Shown one piece after another: positions 4,566 to 6,631 of a stretch of DNA of 6,631 nt. The notes under the pieces were generated by a model. That model was not told where the DNA came from. It did not search any database and worked only from the letters and a program-made list of their open reading frames with translations. The first letter of the stretch is position 1. The number at the start of each line of letters is the position of its first letter. Made by a program: the position numbers and the translations under genes. This DNA is from an uncultured Coriobacteriales bacterium. Its GTDB lineage: Bacteria; Actinomycetota; Coriobacteriia; Coriobacteriales; Atopobiaceae. Where the stretch lies: assembly GCA_946530775.1 (NCBI GenBank), contig CAMNAH010000066.1, positions 1-6,631 of the forward strand, given 5' to 3'.

Positions 4566-6389
4566 ATGGCTACAAGCAACGCCCCGATGATAGGATCGTG
4601 GATGGCCGCTCGCTATCAGGCTGACAGGATTCTACGCAACACCTTCTACGCCCAGACCGGGGCGATCGTCCTCGCGTCCATCGCGCAGTCCATCGGCCAG
4701 GTCACGGACGGCCTCGTCATCGGCTCGATGCGCCACACCGACTCCATGGCGGCGTTCGGCATCGTCAACCCCCTCATGATCGCCTTCGTGTTCTCCGGCG
4801 CCATCGTCGCGGCCGGCTCGCGCAACCGCTTCACGAAGCTCGTGGGCGCAGGCAAGATCGACCAGGCACGGTCGCTGTTCTCGCTCTCGTGCGTCCTGGC
4901 CATCGCCGGTGCCGTTATAGCTGCCGCGATCCTCCTCGTGTTCTCGACGCCCGTCACCGTCATGCTCGGCGCATCGGGCGACCTCGCGGGCCTTCTGCCC
5001 AAGGCGCGCGGCTACCTCATCGGCATGCTCGTCGGATTGCCCGCGATGAACGGCATGCAGATCTTGAGCGCCTACCTGCCCATCGACAACAGATGGAGGC
5101 TTCCCGTCATCGCCTCCGCAACCATGGCCGCCCTCAACATCGCGCTCGATCTCGCCGCGGTGTATGTGCTCAAGGGCGATACGTTCGAGATCGGTCTGGC
5201 GACGAGCATAAGCTACTACATCGCCTTCGCAGTCCTGCTCACGCACTTTCGCAACGAGGGAAGCCTCCTGCGCTTCTCGATCCACGGCCTTCCGTGGCGC
5301 GAGACGGGAACGATCATCGCCCAGGGACTGCCGAAGGGCGTACGCTTGGCGAGCGGCGTCATCCGCAGCGTCATCCTGAACCTCATCCTCGCGTCGACCG
5401 CGTCTGCCACCGCCATCGCCGCCTATGCAGCACACCGCCAGGTAGCCGACTTCCTCAACCCGCTGGTAATCGGCATGGCCGATATCGTCGTGCTGCTCGC
5501 GGCGCTGCTCGTGGGCGAGGAGAACCGCCCCGAGCTCGAGAGGCTCATGAGCATCTCGACCCAGGCGAGCCTTTCGGTCACCATTCCCATCGCTATTCTC
5601 GTCTGGGGCTTCGCTCCGCAGATCGCCAGCCTGTTCAACGCCGCAGACGCGCAGGCGCTGACCTACTCGACCAACGCCGTGCGGGCGTTCGCGCTGGGCC
5701 TGCCGCTCTATGGCATCAACCTCATCTACGCGGGGCATCTCGAAGGCACGGGACGGATCGGCGTGGCCCTCATCGCCAGCTTCTTCCTCGAGGCGGGCTT
5801 CATCGTCCTCGCCGCCTTCCTGTTCACCCGATGGCTGGGCGCCAACGCCGTCTGGTACGCCTTCCCCCTGGCGCAGTTCCTGATGTTCGCCTTCTACGAG
5901 GTGGTCATCGAGATCGCCACGCGCAGGCTCGGCATCCCCCGAGATGACGGCTGGGGCATGCTCCTGCTGCTCCCGCCCAGCTTCGACGTTCCACCCGAGG
6001 ACCGCATGGACAAGACCGTCACGACGGCTGCCGAGGTCGCCGACCTCTCGCGCGCGGTCTGGGAGTTCTGCGATGCCCACGGCTGCGACGAGCGTCGCCG
6101 CTACCTTCTGTCGCTCAGCGTGGAAGAGATGGCGGGCAACGTTATCGAGCACGGCTTCACCAAGGACGCGCGCCCGCACAGCATGAACGTCCGCGTGCTC
6201 AAGAAGGGCGACAGCTATATCCTGCGCGTGCGCGACGACTGCGTGGTCTTCGACCCCATAAAGCGCATGGCGCTCTTCGACGATGACGACCCCTCGCACC
6301 ACATCGGCTTGAGAATGGTCTATCGCACCGCGCGCGAGATGCGCTATACCTGCGTGCTGAGGCTCAACAACCTGCTGATCAAGCTTTAA
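4566..6389 (+). CDS. MATE-family transporter fused to a C-terminal HATPase_c_2 (RsbW-like) domain
   Basis: A 607-residue fusion. Residues about 25-452 form a complete 12-helix MATE module: first-helix QVTDGLVIG with Asp48, two similar six-helix halves, and a loop of charged residues (316-328) after the eighth helix. MATE proteins export drugs or metabolites using Na+ or H+ gradients. Residues about 484-607 resemble HATPase_c_2, the ATP-binding fold of RsbW/SpoIIAB anti-sigma kinases. The N-box is EMAGNVIEHG (521-530; Glu521, Asn525, His529). The G1-like box is RDDCVVFDP (556-564), with Cys559 where Gly is usual. The G2 region, HHIGLRMVYR (578-587), keeps Gly581, and the end NNLLIKL matches the family's last strand. 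A linker with LLLLPPSFDVPPEDR joins the halves, and the domain should face the cytoplasm. There is no frameshift, so the fusion is real in this sequence. The start could be 4566 (leaderless) or 4602 (ATG after AGGA, 595 residues). Substrate and regulatory partner are unknown. Confidence 0.88.
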   Translation: MATSNAPMIGSWMAARYQADRILRNTFYAQTGAIVLASIAQSIGQVTDGLVIGSMRHTDSMAAFGIVNPLMIAFVFSGAIVAAGSRNRFTKLVGAGKIDQARSLFSLSCVLAIAGAVIAAAILLVFSTPVTVMLGASGDLAGLLPKARGYLIGMLVGLPAMNGMQILSAYLPIDNRWRLPVIASATMAALNIALDLAAVYVLKGDTFEIGLATSISYYIAFAVLLTHFRNEGSLLRFSIHGLPWRETGTIIAQGLPKGVRLASGVIRSVILNLILASTASATAIAAYAAHRQVADFLNPLVIGMADIVVLLAALLVGEENRPELERLMSISTQASLSVTIPIAILVWGFAPQIASLFNAADAQALTYSTNAVRAFALGLPLYGINLIYAGHLEGTGRIGVALIASFFLEAGFIVLAAFLFTRWLGANAVWYAFPLAQFLMFAFYEVVIEIATRRLGIPRDDGWGMLLLLPPSFDVPPEDRMDKTVTTAAEVADLSRAVWEFCDAHGCDERRRYLLSLSVEEMAGNVIEHGFTKDARPHSMNVRVLKKGDSYILRVRDDCVVFDPIKRMALFDDDDPSHHIGLRMVYRTAREMRYTCVLRLNNLLIKL

Positions 6390-6411
6390 GGCGCGTTGGT
6401 GTAAATACAAG
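6390..6411. other. Convergent junction between the MATE gene and the truncated radical SAM gene
   Basis: Only 22 bp separate the two stop codons. There is no hairpin with a T-run on either strand, so neither gene has a visible terminator here. On the minus strand 6406-6392 encodes IYTNA in a shifted frame, probably leftover radical SAM coding sequence. This suggests a deletion or rearrangement that ended very near the MATE stop. Confidence 0.4.
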
Positions 6412-6631
6412 TCAGTTTTGCTGGGTAACGGCGGTGCCTTGGGCGAGCAGGGCATCGACGATCTCGAAGAAATCCTTCCTCAGGAGCGGCTCGCCACCCG
6501 TGAGCGAGACCGCGGGGATGCCGCACGCCGCGATCTGTTCCACGACCTGCATCAGGGCATCATGCGAGAGCTCGCCCAGCTTGGCGTGCGGCGCCGACAT
6601 ATAGCAGTGGCGGCAGCGGAAGTTGCAGCGC
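6412..6631 (-). pseudogene. Radical SAM enzyme, 5' part only; apparently truncated (5' end outside window)
   Basis: Reading leftward from the right edge, the frame encodes CNFRCRHCYMSAP, a CxxxCxxC [4Fe-4S]/SAM-binding motif, then VSLTGGEPLLRKDFFEIV, which carries the GGEP motif that contacts SAM. These are typical of SPASM/PqqE-type peptide- or cofactor-modifying radical SAM proteins, though the family usually continues for 200 or more residues after this point. Here a TGA at 6414-6412 ends the frame about 72 codons into the visible part. The rest of the TIM-barrel and any C-terminal cluster domain are missing, because the MATE gene occupies the adjacent DNA. Out of frame beyond the stop, 6406-6392 reads IYTNA, which resembles what normally follows in this family. 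The true start lies upstream of the window; the internal ATG at 6600 falls inside the cluster motif and is not the start. It is probably a broken gene; a functional short product seems unlikely. Confidence 0.75.

Noticed and set aside
4632..6455. A 607-codon open frame on the minus strand opposite the MATE gene
   Set aside because: Its translation is dominated by Asp, Glu, Arg, His, Ala and Gly with no domain signature. It mirrors the GC-rich codon pattern of the plus-strand gene, which has clear MATE and HATPase features. The equal length is coincidence.
1..6631. CRISPR array, tRNA, rRNA or insertion sequence
   Set aside because: No regularly spaced repeats, tRNA-like cloverleaf, rRNA segment, transposase motif or terminal inverted repeats were seen on reading both strands.

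Overview
The window is GC-rich and protein-dense, with strong G/C preference at third codon positions and long spurious ORFs opposite the real genes. It carries a lipoprotein with a GH32-type fold, a YdcF-family membrane protein, a DMT exporter and a MATE transporter. This fits a host-associated high-GC actinobacterium, most plausibly of the class Coriobacteriia (Collinsella/Olsenella-like). The taxon is inferred from composition and gene content; there is no rRNA or marker gene to confirm it.

Layout. On the minus strand, positions 1-1564 hold a two-gene unit: a large polytopic YdcF/DUF218 protein, followed 11 nt later by the start of another membrane protein that runs off the left edge. A divergent 227-bp spacer (1565-1791) separates these from a plus-strand GH32-like lipoprotein (1792-3300). 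The spacer holds an 18-bp palindrome over the likely TTG start of the YdcF gene, and two near-identical 13-bp direct repeats set 31 bp apart upstream of the lipoprotein. The lipoprotein gene ends at a strong intrinsic terminator (3307-3336). A short convergent gap with a coding-like scrap follows, then a minus-strand EamA/DMT transporter (3502-4446). A second divergent spacer (4447-4565) holds two small dyads and a -10-like hexamer placed for a leaderless transcript of the next gene.

That gene (4566-6389, plus) is the most unusual in the window. It is a complete 12-helix MATE transporter fused to a C-terminal HATPase_c_2 (RsbW/SpoIIAB anti-sigma-kinase-like) domain. It converges on the 5' part of a radical SAM gene that enters from the right edge on the minus strand. 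That gene stops after only about 72 visible codons, just past its CxxxCxxC and GGEP motifs, and looks truncated or frameshifted at the junction with the MATE gene.

How the genes work together: apart from the YdcF gene and its membrane-protein neighbour, each gene is its own transcription unit and no single pathway links them. The common theme is the cell envelope: surface carbohydrate processing, efflux, and a membrane-tethered possible regulatory domain. No tRNA, rRNA, CRISPR array, insertion sequence or phage gene was seen.
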